Origin: Geodermatophilus amargosae
GTDB taxonomy: Bacteria; Actinomycetota; Actinomycetes; Mycobacteriales; Geodermatophilaceae
Assembly: GCF_900116515.1 (NCBI RefSeq)
Contig: NZ_FPBA01000029.1
Span: 1 to 60,265 of the forward strand
DNA: 60,265 nucleotides
Direction: 5' to 3'
Shown: positions 18,952-25,198 of the stretch, piece by piece
Numbering within the stretch: the first letter of the stretch is position 1
How the letters are laid out: each line of letters starts with the position of its first letter
Position numbers and translations under genes: made by a program
Notes under the pieces: model-generated
Seen by the model: the letters and a program-made list of their open reading frames with translations, nothing else
What the model was told of the DNA's origin: nothing
Databases searched by the model: none

Positions 18952-18967
18952 GGTACCCGCGGGTACC
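18952..18967. promoter_or_regulatory. 16-bp perfect palindrome upstream of the capsid gene
   Basis: GGTACCCGCGGGTACC is a perfect palindrome 175 bases upstream of the capsid start, between the capsid gene and the cascade of small genes. It could be an operator for separate late-gene control or a transcription-attenuation hairpin. The remaining part of 18,777-18,979 has no open frame I can support. Confidence 0.4.
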
Positions 18968-18979
18968 GACAGGACCGGG

Positions 18980-19204
18980 TCAGCCGTCCTCGGCCCACTC
19001 GGCGACGACGGACTCGACCCGTTGCAGGGTCACCGGGAGGGCATCGACGGTCAGTTGGTCGAGGTGCCGCCGGTACGCCTCCAGCGCGTGTTCCAGCCGC
19101 CCCAGGTCGCCGCTAGCGATGGCGGCCCGGACTCGCCTGTCCCACTCGTCGCCGTCCTCGGGCAGCGGACCGGGCAGCCACTCCGGGCCAGGCCCCTCAC
19201 TCAC
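18980..19204 (-). CDS. Small helical protein of the element, unknown
   Basis: A 74-residue protein, GTG start, overlapping the preceding gene's stop by 8 bases. It is acidic and helical (DEWDRRVRAAIASGDLGRLEHALEA and LDQLTVDALPVTLQRVESVV). It is the last member of the coupled leftward cascade before the capsid gene. No family was recognised. Confidence 0.6.
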   Translation of the reverse strand: MSEGPGPEWLPGPLPEDGDEWDRRVRAAIASGDLGRLEHALEAYRRHLDQLTVDALPVTLQRVESVVAEWAEDG

Positions 19205-19493
19205 CGGGGCCGCCCAGGCCGGCGCGCGGGACGCGGACGACGTCGCGGTCGGCGACGGAAGCGATCACGACGTACTCGCCGAACCGGTCGCCGTAGTCGA
19301 ACCGGACCGAGGACCGGCCCGCGCGCCATGCCAGGTCGAGGACCAGCCGGTCGGCCGCCGGCATGGCGTCGAGCGCGGCCCGGACCAGCGCGGCGAGCGC
19401 GGCGACCTCGGCCAGGTCGAGCGGCGGCCAGTCGGGCATCCACCACGGCGGGACGACCTCGTCCTCGTCGGCCCAGTCGATCCCGGCGGTCAC
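19197..19493 (-). CDS. Element protein, unknown
   Basis: A 98-residue protein translated from a GTG that overlaps the stop of the upstream gene (GTGA). It starts with a Trp-rich acidic stretch (GIDWADEDEVVPPWWMPDWP), followed by a long Ala/Leu helix (about 28-60) and a strand-rich end (SSVRFDYGDRFGEYVVIASV). No family was recognised; the position suggests a packaging- or head-related accessory role. Confidence 0.6.
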   Translation of the reverse strand: MTAGIDWADEDEVVPPWWMPDWPPLDLAEVAALAALVRAALDAMPAADRLVLDLAWRAGRSSVRFDYGDRFGEYVVIASVADRDVVRVPRAGLGGPGE

Positions 19494-19780
19494 GCCGCAC
19501 CGTCCGGCCCGTCGTCGGGCCGCAGCTGGTCCCGCAGCCGGTCCCACCGGCTCCACGTGTCGAACCCGGGGTGCGCGTGTAACCACACCTGCCGGGCCTC
19601 GTGCCAGCGGTTCCACGCGGCGTTATAGGCGCGCTCACCCTCCGGCGTCCACGTCCCGGACCCGACGTAGTCCCCGACGATCGGCTCGGCCCCCCACCGG
19701 GGATCGCGCCAGTCGAACGAGCACAGGTGCGCGGGCATCCGGTCCGACCCCGGTCCCTGCGGCTCCCGTCGGCGGCTCAC
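19490..19780 (-). CDS. Element protein, unknown
   Basis: A 96-residue protein, GTG start overlapping the small-terminase stop. It contains many Trp and Arg residues (SFDWRDPRWG, YNAAWNRWHEARQVWLHAHPG, WSRWDRLRDQL), a pattern often seen in small nucleic-acid- or protein-binding phage products. It is coupled to the terminase gene before it and the unknown gene after it. No family was recognised. Confidence 0.6.
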   Translation of the reverse strand: MSRRREPQGPGSDRMPAHLCSFDWRDPRWGAEPIVGDYVGSGTWTPEGERAYNAAWNRWHEARQVWLHAHPGFDTWSRWDRLRDQLRPDDGPDGAA

Positions 19781-20130
19781 GACGCGCCCCGGGTCCGGTA
19801 GAACCCGCGCAGCGTGGCGACCTTCCCGGCGGGCCGGACGTCCGGCGCGGCGGTGTCGTCGGCGGGCAGCCGCAGCGCGGCCAGCAGCCGCCCCAGCACG
19901 AGCCTCTGTTGCCGGGCCTCCACGACGGCCGGGTGCGGCTTGCGGCCGGTCGCCGACAGCAGCCCGTCGGCGGCGACCACGTCGTCCAGGGCGGCGATGA
20001 CGTCGGCGGTGCGTGCGGCCTGTTCCAGCAGGGTCAGTTCGTGCGGTTCCAGGTCGAACCGGTCGACCACGGAGCGCCAGAGGCGCCGACCGGGCGCGCG
20101 CAGCCCGGCCGGGGTGCGATTGGGGGTCAT
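19777..20130 (-). CDS. Phage small terminase subunit, P27-like
   Basis: A 117-residue protein with the layout of P27-type small terminases: a Pro/Gly-rich N-terminus (AGLRAPGRRLWRSVVDRFDL), then a helical core (EPHELTLLEQAARTADVIAAL) and a basic His/Pro-containing stretch (KPHPAVVEARQQRLVLGRLLAALRL). The small subunit recognises the packaging site on DNA and hands it to the large terminase. The large ATPase/nuclease subunit is absent from the element, which implies use of a partner's enzyme. AAAGGA precedes the ATG. It is coupled to the next gene by a GTGA overlap. Confidence 0.8.
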   Translation of the reverse strand: MTPNRTPAGLRAPGRRLWRSVVDRFDLEPHELTLLEQAARTADVIAALDDVVAADGLLSATGRKPHPAVVEARQQRLVLGRLLAALRLPADDTAAPDVRPAGKVATLRGFYRTRGAS

Positions 20131-20148
20131 TTCGGGTCCTTTCGGCCC

Positions 20149-20751
20149 TCAGCGGGCCACTCTCATGCGGTTCGAGGCGGGACGGGGGGCTCCGGTGACC
20201 GGCGGGGCGGACTCCCGGGTACCGGTTACGTCGGCGGGGTGCCCCCCCGGGTCCCCGGATGACGCGGCCCGGTGGTCGGCGACGACGGCGACCAGGCGGT
20301 CCTCGCAGGACAGCGTCGCGGTCTCAGGTGCCACATCTGTGGCACCTGCCTGGCGGGCCTTGCGCTCGGCGAGGGCGACGGCCCGGCGGCGGGCGGGTCG
20401 TGCGGCGGGCATCGGGCTCGGGCTCCGGAGCAGGTGTCCGATTTCGGACACCTGCCTGCGGGTCGGCCCGGATGCCGGGGTCGGCCCGGACGCCGGTCCC
20501 GGTGTCGGACGTCGGTCGGTGTCGGTCGGATGCGTCGGTGTCGGTCGGACGTCGGGCACGACCTCGGACGCGGACGTCGGCGTCGGACGCGGCACGACGG
20601 ACGCGAGGTCGGACATCGGGCGCGAGGTCGAGACCACGACCACGCGGACGAGGTCGAGCGCGAGGTCGGCCACGACCACGGACGCGGTCGCGATCGAGCG
20701 GTCGGTCGGGACCTCGGGCGCGAGGTCGGTCGGGACCTCGGGCTCGGTCAC
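20149..20751 (-). CDS. Low-complexity element protein, unknown
   Basis: A 200-residue frame with a GTG overlapping the upstream stop. The first 100 residues are repetitive (PEVPTDLAPEVPTDR, RPTPTSASEVV, GPASGPTPASGPT). A more ordinary part follows (RRQVSEIGHLLRS; RRRAVALAERKARQAGATDV; CEDRLVAVVADHRAA). The latter could be a small DNA-binding or regulatory domain. The gene is 18 bases before the small terminase. Because the underlying DNA is a GTCGG-rich repeat that stays open in several frames, the N-terminal part is less certain than the C-terminal half. Confidence 0.5.
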   Translation of the reverse strand: MTEPEVPTDLAPEVPTDRSIATASVVVADLALDLVRVVVVSTSRPMSDLASVVPRPTPTSASEVVPDVRPTPTHPTDTDRRPTPGPASGPTPASGPTRRQVSEIGHLLRSPSPMPAARPARRRAVALAERKARQAGATDVAPETATLSCEDRLVAVVADHRAASSGDPGGHPADVTGTRESAPPVTGAPRPASNRMRVAR

Positions 20752-21278
20752 GGCGTCGGACCGTGGTCGGTGTCGCGCTCGTCGGTGTCGTGGTCGTGGT
20801 CGTGGTCGGTGTCGGCACGGGTGCCGGGTGAGGCGGACAGGGCGGCGAGACCAGGGGTCGGGCGTCGAGGCGCAGACGGCCGCAGTTCGGCGACCTCGCG
20901 TCGGCGCCGGACGCTGCGGGCCGCGTCGTCGCGGTGCCGACGGTGAGCGTGCGTGACGTCGCGTCGGTGCCGATGCGGTGCGGCGTGACGGCGCCGACGG
21001 TGACGCGCCTCGCTGTCGCGGTGCCGAACCGGACGCGCACGCGGGCCTGGCGCGGGCCGGTCATCGTCGGGTCCCGGCGCTGACTCGGGACGGGTGCGCG
21101 ATCGGTGGGGGGAACGGGCGAGCGGGGAAGGGCCGCCAGCCCGGCGTGCGCCTCGCTGGGCGGGTGGGGGGTGCGGGGTGGTATGTCGGGACCCCGGGAT
21201 AGGCAGGGCGCCGTTCGTCGGGTCGGTTGCCTGGGCAACCGGCCGGCTCGCGCGGAACAGCCCCCGGGGGTGCGTCAC
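20748..21278 (-). CDS. Arg/His-rich element reading frame, doubtful
   Basis: A 176-residue frame that fits the GTGA stop-start overlaps at both ends, which is the main reason to list it. The product is rich in Pro, Arg and His, with a Asp/His repeat at the end (DTDHDHDHDTDERDTDHG). The ordinary-looking part is DDAARSVRRRREVAELRPS. A competing frame from an ATG near 21,066 (MTGPRQARVRVRFGTATARR) has better third-position G/C for its first 60 codons. Which of the two is translated, or both, cannot be decided from sequence alone. Confidence 0.35.
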   Translation of the reverse strand: MTHPRGLFRASRPVAQATDPTNGALPIPGSRHTTPHPPPAQRGARRAGGPSPLARSPHRSRTRPESAPGPDDDRPAPGPRARPVRHRDSEARHRRRRHAAPHRHRRDVTHAHRRHRDDAARSVRRRREVAELRPSAPRRPTPGLAALSASPGTRADTDHDHDHDTDERDTDHGPTP

Positions 21279-21544
21279 GTGTACGCCCACACCGGGACGT
21301 CGACCTCCGACCCGGGACGGTGGCGGCGCTTGCCGAGGCTTCCCCGGCAGGACACGCACCGGGAGTCGGCCCGGGGGGGTCGCCACGACACCGGCACATG
21401 GCAGTCCGGGCAGTGATACCGGGTGCGCGGCCGGGGGGCCTCCGTCGGCGTCTCCGTCGGGGCATCCGGCGGGGGAGCCGGGGCGGTCTCGGGGAGCGCG
21501 ACCGGGTCGGCGGGTCGGCGGGCCGCCCGGGGGGTTCGCGTCAC
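21275..21544 (-). CDS. Small zinc-ribbon protein of the element
   Basis: An 89-residue protein, GTG start overlapping the upstream stop. After a Pro/Thr-rich N-terminus there are two CxxC knuckles (CPDCHVPVSW at about 46 and CVSCRGSLG at about 63), a typical zinc ribbon of about 25 residues. Such small zinc proteins in phages and satellites often bind nucleic acid or modify host transcription. No specific family was recognised. Confidence 0.6.
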   Translation of the reverse strand: MTRTPRAARRPADPVALPETAPAPPPDAPTETPTEAPRPRTRYHCPDCHVPVSWRPPRADSRCVSCRGSLGKRRHRPGSEVDVPVWAYT

Positions 21545-21888
21545 CGGGTCACCTCCTGCCGGACCTCGTCGGCGAGCGCGGACACCCGGGCGAGCAGCAA
21601 CGAGAGGTCGAGCACGGCGGCGTCGAGTTGTCCCGACAGGTCGGCGAGCCGCCGGTCCCGGTCGGAGGTCATCAGCCGCAGCGGCACCGTGTCCGGGCCG
21701 GTCGGCGGTCGGGCGTCGTCGTCCCGGCGCGCCCCGTGGCGCCTGGCGAGGGCGGCGGCGCGCCCGGCCGCGGTCTGCTCGCGGCGCTGTTCGGCGGTGA
21801 GGTTGTCCCACCTGGACCGGACGAGGCGGCGGCCCGCTTCGCTCCGGTCGGTCGTCGGGTCGTCGGGGCCGGTCGGTCGGTCGGTCAT
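21541..21888 (-). CDS. Element protein with helical C-terminus, unknown
   Basis: A 115-residue protein with an ATG overlapping the upstream stop. The N-terminal half is polar and basic (EAGRRLVRSRWDNLTAEQRREQTAAGRAAALARRHG), like a small DNA-binding helix pair. The C-terminal half is a regular heptad-like helix (RLADLSGQLDAAVLDLSLLL) that could make a dimer or trimer coiled coil. No family was recognised. Confidence 0.6.
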   Translation of the reverse strand: MTDRPTGPDDPTTDRSEAGRRLVRSRWDNLTAEQRREQTAAGRAAALARRHGARRDDDARPPTGPDTVPLRLMTSDRDRRLADLSGQLDAAVLDLSLLLARVSALADEVRQEVTR

Positions 21889-22133
21889 CGGGGGTCGTCC
21901 AGGGAACGGGGCGGCGGCGCGAGGTCGCATCGCCCGGCCGCGCACTCGGCGCGCAGCACCCGCAGGGCGTCGTCGCCCAGAGGGTCGGCGAGGTCGTGTG
22001 CGTCGCGCAGGTGGTCGAGGACGTCGCGGTCGGTCACCCCCCGGTCCTCGGCGATCTGATCGGCGATCAGGTGGGCGATGAGGGCGCGGGTCCGGGGGCG
22101 GTAGGCGGCGAAATCGGTGACGGGGTCAGGCAT
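21885..22133 (-). CDS. Small element protein, unknown
   Basis: An 82-residue helical protein, coupled by overlaps at both ends. Features are the Arg-containing helix RTRALIAHLIADQIAEDRGVTD, the acidic LDHLRDAHDLADPLGDD and a Cys pair in RAECAAGRCDLAPP. The arrangement could fit a small winged-helix or excisionase-sized protein, but I cannot assign it. Confidence 0.55.
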   Translation of the reverse strand: MPDPVTDFAAYRPRTRALIAHLIADQIAEDRGVTDRDVLDHLRDAHDLADPLGDDALRVLRAECAAGRCDLAPPPRSLDDPR

Positions 22134-22287
22134 CGGGGTCCTCCGGGTCGAGTTGGATCAGGTCGATACCGAGCGCGGCGAGTTCCGCGACCACGGCGTC
22201 CAGGTCGAACACGTCGGGCTCGGGGAAGGGCAGCGGCACGGAGCCGGTCACCGGCTCGTCCGGGTCGAGCGAGCGACGCCGGGTCAT
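22126..22287 (-). CDS. Very small element protein, unknown
   Basis: A 53-residue acidic protein. The ATG overlaps the stop of the winged-helix gene (ATGA). After a basic start (MTRRRSLDPDEP) comes an acidic amphipathic helix (DVFDLDAVVAELAALGIDLI). Too short for assignment; a recombination-directionality factor or an anti-repressor are typical products of this size, with no direct support here. Confidence 0.5.
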   Translation of the reverse strand: MTRRRSLDPDEPVTGSVPLPFPEPDVFDLDAVVAELAALGIDLIQLDPEDPDA

Positions 22288-22952
22288 CGGGTGGCCTCCC
22301 GTCGGTGGGCTGCCGCCAGGTCGGCGCAGTCCTCGCACGGCGGGGGGTCGGCGAGGTCGCGGCAGCGAGCGCAGCGGGGTTCGTCGTCAGTGGCGAGGTC
22401 CGGCACCGCGCGCAGCGCGGGGGCGCGGCCCTCGGGCGCGCGCGCGTCCTTCTTCTTTTCTTTCTTCGTTTCCCTTCCTGTCCCATCGTGAGCGTGCGGA
22501 TGGGACATAACCTGCCCTCGGATGGGACATAACCTGCCCTCGGATGGGACATAACCCCGGGCGGGTTTGGTCCCCTTCCGAGAGGGGTCGTGGGACGTAA
22601 CCTCCCCGGAGGGTTTGGTCCCATTCCCAGCGGGGTCGTGGGACGTAATCAGGTCGGGGAAGCGGTACAGGGTGGGCGCGCGGCCGGGCCGGCCGGGCTG
22701 CCGGGGTCCTCCCCGGTCGTGGACGGTGATCGCGCCCGTCTCGGCCAGGCGCGCGAGGTGGCGACCTACGGCCTTCCGTTCGACGCCGAGGGCTGCCGCC
22801 AGTAGGGCCTGCGACGGGTAGGCACCCTCTGCGGGGTCCGTCCGGGTGTGCCGGGCGAGGATCGCGCCGAGCGCCCACAACGTCCCGTCGCCCCCGGGGG
22901 TGACCCCGTAGTCGGCGGCGTGCGCGTGCCACCAGTCCACGGCGGTCAGCAC
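22284..22952 (-). CDS. Winged-helix DNA-binding protein, candidate replication initiator
   Basis: A 222-residue protein. Residues 44-80 form a winged helix-turn-helix (YPSQALLAAALGVERKAVGR, then LARLAETGAITVHDRG), and residues 1-43 resemble the helical lead-in of plasmid/phage Rep-type helix-turn-helix proteins. Residues 101-151 are a repetitive linker with two SHDP and two GTKP units, residues 159-170 are lysine-rich, and the C-terminus has two CxxC pairs (CARC at 194, CEDC at 206) that may bind zinc. The linker is encoded by the iteron array listed separately, so protein and DNA site are physically combined, as in iteron origins inside rep genes. The GTG at 22,952 is the best start available. 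Confidence 0.7.
   Translation of the reverse strand: MLTAVDWWHAHAADYGVTPGGDGTLWALGAILARHTRTDPAEGAYPSQALLAAALGVERKAVGRHLARLAETGAITVHDRGGPRQPGRPGRAPTLYRFPDLITSHDPAGNGTKPSGEVTSHDPSRKGTKPARGYVPSEGRLCPIRGQVMSHPHAHDGTGRETKKEKKKDARAPEGRAPALRAVPDLATDDEPRCARCRDLADPPPCEDCADLAAAHRREATR
22448..22650. repeat. Iteron-like array with adjacent A/T-rich purine tract, candidate replication origin
   Basis: Five copies of TGGGACRTAAYC in the same orientation start at 22,501, 22,523, 22,545, 22,591 and 22,639, so the spacing is 22, 22, 46 and 48 bases, close to multiples of two helical turns. An inverted partial copy (TGTCCCATCG) is at 22,479-22,488. On one side lies a pyrimidine/purine tract at 22,448-22,480 (cttcttcttttctttcttcg within it), the most A/T-rich stretch of the right half of the element. 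The 22-bp period is not a multiple of three, so neighbouring copies are read in different frames; this favours a DNA function over a protein repeat. Confidence 0.65.
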
Positions 22953-22995
22953 TGGAGCCCCCGCGGCGGCCCGACGTCGGGCGCGTCGTGGCCGG

Positions 22996-23202
22996 TCACG
23001 TCCACCCCAACGGCGGGTGCGCCCACTCCGTCGGCGGCCACGGCGGGTCGCCGTAGGTGTCCGTGTCGGCCTCGTCGGCGCAGCAGTCGGTGCATATCCA
23101 CAGCGGCGGTAGCGGCTCGTTCGTCATGCGGGAGACCCCGGGCGGGGTGTCCCCGGGCGGCAGCCCGCACCGCGGGCACGGGACGACGGACTCGAACGTC
23201 AC
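22996..23202 (-). CDS. Small zinc-knuckle protein of the element
   Basis: A 68-residue protein with CPRCGLPPGD near the N-terminus and a second cluster CTDCC near residue 40, a spacing that fits one zinc site. The C-terminus is rich in Trp/Pro (YGDPPWPPTEWAHPPLGW). The start overlaps the stop of the preceding gene. Similar proteins are common in actinophage early regions; function is unknown. Confidence 0.6.
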   Translation of the reverse strand: MTFESVVPCPRCGLPPGDTPPGVSRMTNEPLPPLWICTDCCADEADTDTYGDPPWPPTEWAHPPLGWT

Positions 23203-23357
23203 GACGCCTCCCGGGTGGCGACCGGGACCGGGCGCAGTACGGCGGCGATCCGGGCGCGGACGGCGTCGCTCAGCGGCGGGGCAGCGGCGGCGGCGGCCTC
23301 GGCCGCGGCGTCGAGCCGGGCGTCGAGGTCGCGGTCGGCCGGTGGGCGGTCGCTCAC
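23199..23357 (-). CDS. Very small element protein, unknown
   Basis: A 52-residue protein, GTG start overlapping the stop of the first gene of the cascade and ending in a GTGA overlap with the zinc-knuckle gene. The sequence is an acidic start (SDRPPADRDLDARLDAAAEA) then a helical part (LSDAVRARIAAVLRPV). The exact couplings at both ends are the main support; no family was recognised. Confidence 0.5.
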   Translation of the reverse strand: MSDRPPADRDLDARLDAAAEAAAAAAPPLSDAVRARIAAVLRPVPVATREAS

Positions 23358-23530
23358 TGCGGACCGGCGAGCAGCCGTTCTGCCAGGGCGCGGCGCTCGG
23401 TCTCGTTGAGTTGCGGATACGTGCCGAGCCAGTAGTCGATCTTCCGCTCGGCGGAGCGCATCCGGTGTTCGCGGTGCGCTTTCCGCAGGCGGGGCGGAAC
23501 GGGGTCCAGAGTGGGGTCAGGTGCGGTCAC
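23354..23530 (-). CDS. First gene of the leftward cascade, small basic protein
   Basis: A 58-residue protein with a strong ribosome binding site (AGGAG, eight bases before GTG). It is basic and helical (RLRKAHREHRMRSAERKIDY, then ETERRALAERLLAG). As the first gene after the promoter region opposite the recombinase it could be a regulator or directionality factor, but the sequence does not prove it. Its stop overlaps the next start. Confidence 0.6.
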   Translation of the reverse strand: MTAPDPTLDPVPPRLRKAHREHRMRSAERKIDYWLGTYPQLNETERRALAERLLAGPQ

Positions 23531-23562
23531 GTCGGCTCCTATTACCGAAGGTCACTCCCTTA

Positions 23563-23619
23563 GTGCCTGCGGCACATACGTAAGCCTATTGGAACGGCAC
23601 TCGGGACCATTCCTGTCAA
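23563..23619 (-). promoter_or_regulatory. Candidate promoter and operator for the leftward cascade
   Basis: The minus strand carries a perfect -35-like TTGACA (23,619-23,614) and, 25 bases on, a TAGGCT that fits TANNNT; the spacing is too long for a pair, so each may belong to a different promoter. A GTGCC-TGC-GGCAC inverted repeat at 23,563-23,575 lies between these and the first start codon and could be an operator. Confidence 0.35.
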
Positions 23620-23640
23620 TACAGATGCCCGGACACAAAG

Positions 23641-23670
23641 GGACCCCCGGACCGTTTCGGCCGGGGGTCC
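23641..23670 (-). terminator. Terminator of the recombinase gene
   Basis: GGACCCCCGG (23,641-23,650) and CCGGGGGTCC (23,661-23,670) make a perfect 10-bp stem 19 bases past the recombinase stop. It insulates the recombinase from the leftward cascade that starts just beyond it. Confidence 0.75.
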
Positions 23671-23688
23671 CTGGGGGGTTGAGGGCGG

Positions 23689-25122
23689 TCAGCGCCAGTC
23701 GATCCGGACGGTCGCGGGGTCGAATGACGACTCGCCCCGGCGGGCCGGGAGCAGGGTCACGACGGCGAGGGCGTCCACGACCTCGCGCTGCGTGCCGAGG
23801 TCGGCGGCGGTGAACGCGGCGGCCGGGTCGGGGGCGGCGCCGAGGGTGCCGAGCACCGAGGACCGGGCGGCGGCGGTCAGCCTGCGGCCCACGGCCTCCT
23901 GCGCGACCTTGACGCGCCGTTTCTCGGTGACGAAATCGTCCTCGTCGTACACGCCGCGGCGCAGCCGGTCGCGCGCCACGTCGAGCGCAGCGGCCAGGGC
24001 GTCGGCCTCGGCCCGCAGCGCGGTCACCTCGTCGTCCCCCCCGGCCAGCAGGTCGCGGGCGTCGTCGCGGGCGAGCCGGGCGGCCACGGCCCGCAGCACG
24101 AGGTCGTCGATGACGTCGGCCCGGCGGGACAGGTGGGCGTGCTCGCGGCAGACGTAGGTCCGGGCGCCGTTCCCGCCGTTGGGGGAGCGGTAGCCGCAGC
24201 GGACGTCGGACCCGCAGCCGTCCATGCCGCAGCGGAACAGCCCGGAGCCGAGCCACCGGCGGGCGGTGCCGCGGAACCCGGCCGGTCGGCGGGCGGCGTC
24301 GGTCAGCAGCCGGACGGCCCGGTCGTGCTCGTCCTCGGTGATGATCGCGGGCCAGTCGCCGCGCACCGGCTCCCCGTCGTCGTCCCGGACGACCTCGCCG
24401 TGGTGCGTGCGCAGCCCGGCGTAGACCGGGTTCGTGAGCAGGTAGCGGACGCCCTTCCGGCAGAGGGTCGTGCCGCGCACCGAGGGCAGCCCGGCGGCGT
24501 TGACGGCGTCGGTGATCCGGACGAGGGACTGACCCTTGACGAGCAGCCGGTCGAACGCATCGCGGACGACCGGGGCCTCGGCCGGGTCGAGGACCATCCG
24601 GCGCTTCCGGCCCTTGCCCTCTAGCCGGTAGCCGAACGCGCGGCGGCTCGGGGCCTGCCCGTCGCTCGCGGCCTGCTCGGCCTCGGCGCGCTGCCGGGCG
24701 GCCTTCTTCGTCATCTCGCCCTGCGCGATGACGGCGGCCATGAGGGCGAGGGTCTGTCCGTCGGTGGTCGCCAGGTCGAGCCGTCCGGCCTGCACGGTGA
24801 CGACCGCGATGCCGCGCTTCGCGCAGAGGTCGATCAGGACGAGCATGTCGGCGACCTTGCGGAGTAGCCGGTCCTGCGCCCACGCGACGATGACGTCGCC
24901 GCTGACGATCCGGCCGTGTTCGAGGTCGGCGAGCAGCCGCGCGTAGTCCTTGCGGGCCTTGCGGGGGTTGCTCGCGCTCGCATCGTTGTCCTCGTAGACC
25001 TCGGCGACCGGCCAGCGGTTGCGCTCGCAGAGGTCGAGGCAGTCGGCGCGCTGCCGGTCCACGGCGGCGCGGGTGTTCTCGACGTCCTTCGACTGCCGGA
25101 GGTAGACGTATGCGCTGGTCAT
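23689..25122 (-). CDS. Large serine recombinase (integrase)
   Basis: A 477-residue site-specific recombinase. The N-terminal resolvase domain has the nucleophile Ser11 in YVYLRQSKD and conserved YEDNDASASNP, AWAQDRLLR and VIAQGEMTKK (the E-helix region). The recombinase domain follows (RRAFGYRL, TLCRKGVRYLLTNPVYAG). A zinc ribbon comes next (CGMDGCGSDVRCG ... CREH) and a helical coiled-coil end. The length is short but normal for this family. It starts 72 bases from the attR core, as is typical for integrases next to their site. It catalyses integration at splB; excision would need a directionality factor that I cannot identify. Confidence 0.93.
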   Translation of the reverse strand: MTSAYVYLRQSKDVENTRAAVDRQRADCLDLCERNRWPVAEVYEDNDASASNPRKARKDYARLLADLEHGRIVSGDVIVAWAQDRLLRKVADMLVLIDLCAKRGIAVVTVQAGRLDLATTDGQTLALMAAVIAQGEMTKKAARQRAEAEQAASDGQAPSRRAFGYRLEGKGRKRRMVLDPAEAPVVRDAFDRLLVKGQSLVRITDAVNAAGLPSVRGTTLCRKGVRYLLTNPVYAGLRTHHGEVVRDDDGEPVRGDWPAIITEDEHDRAVRLLTDAARRPAGFRGTARRWLGSGLFRCGMDGCGSDVRCGYRSPNGGNGARTYVCREHAHLSRRADVIDDLVLRAVAARLARDDARDLLAGGDDEVTALRAEADALAAALDVARDRLRRGVYDEDDFVTEKRRVKVAQEAVGRRLTAAARSSVLGTLGAAPDPAAAFTAADLGTQREVVDALAVVTLLPARRGESSFDPATVRIDWR

Positions 25123-25171
25123 GGTCGCGTCCTCGGGTCCAATGCCGGCGGGATGGGTCCCCCGGGGTCAA

Positions 25172-25198
25172 AGGTACATCAGCGGGAAGTCATCGCAC
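25172..25198. other. attR: left half of attP plus core
   Basis: The element arm aggtacatcagcgggaagt (25,172-25,190) leads into the core CGCAC (25,194-25,198), after which splB continues. Joined with the attL arm, this gives a 50-bp attP with imperfect 19-base inverted arms around the core. Confidence 0.75.

Larger units (their letters stand above)
14276..25198. mobile_element. Serine-recombinase integrative element, capsid-encoding phage-satellite-like
   Basis: About 10.9 kb bounded by a 5-bp direct repeat CGCAC (14,276-14,280 and 25,194-25,198) and inserted in splB. The evidence for its limits is that splB reads through exactly when the two outer sides are joined, and the inner sides join into a symmetrical attP. 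Contents from right to left are the recombinase, a coupled cascade of small genes with a winged-helix protein and iterons, a small terminase, an HK97-type capsid, and a cargo block of unknown genes. No large terminase, portal, protease, tail or lysis genes were found, so it probably depends on a helper phage if it is packaged at all. Size and gene set resemble capsid-forming phage-inducible islands, but the genes are not those of known families. Confidence 0.85.

Noticed and set aside
22501..22650. CRISPR array
   Set aside because: Repeats are only 12 bases with spacing of 22-48, spacers are partly alike, there are no cas genes and the array lies inside a gene.
14276..25198. Proven developmental excision like the skin element of Bacillus
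   Set aside because: The geometry allows it, but nothing in the sequence shows regulated excision; it may simply be that integrases choose conserved codons.
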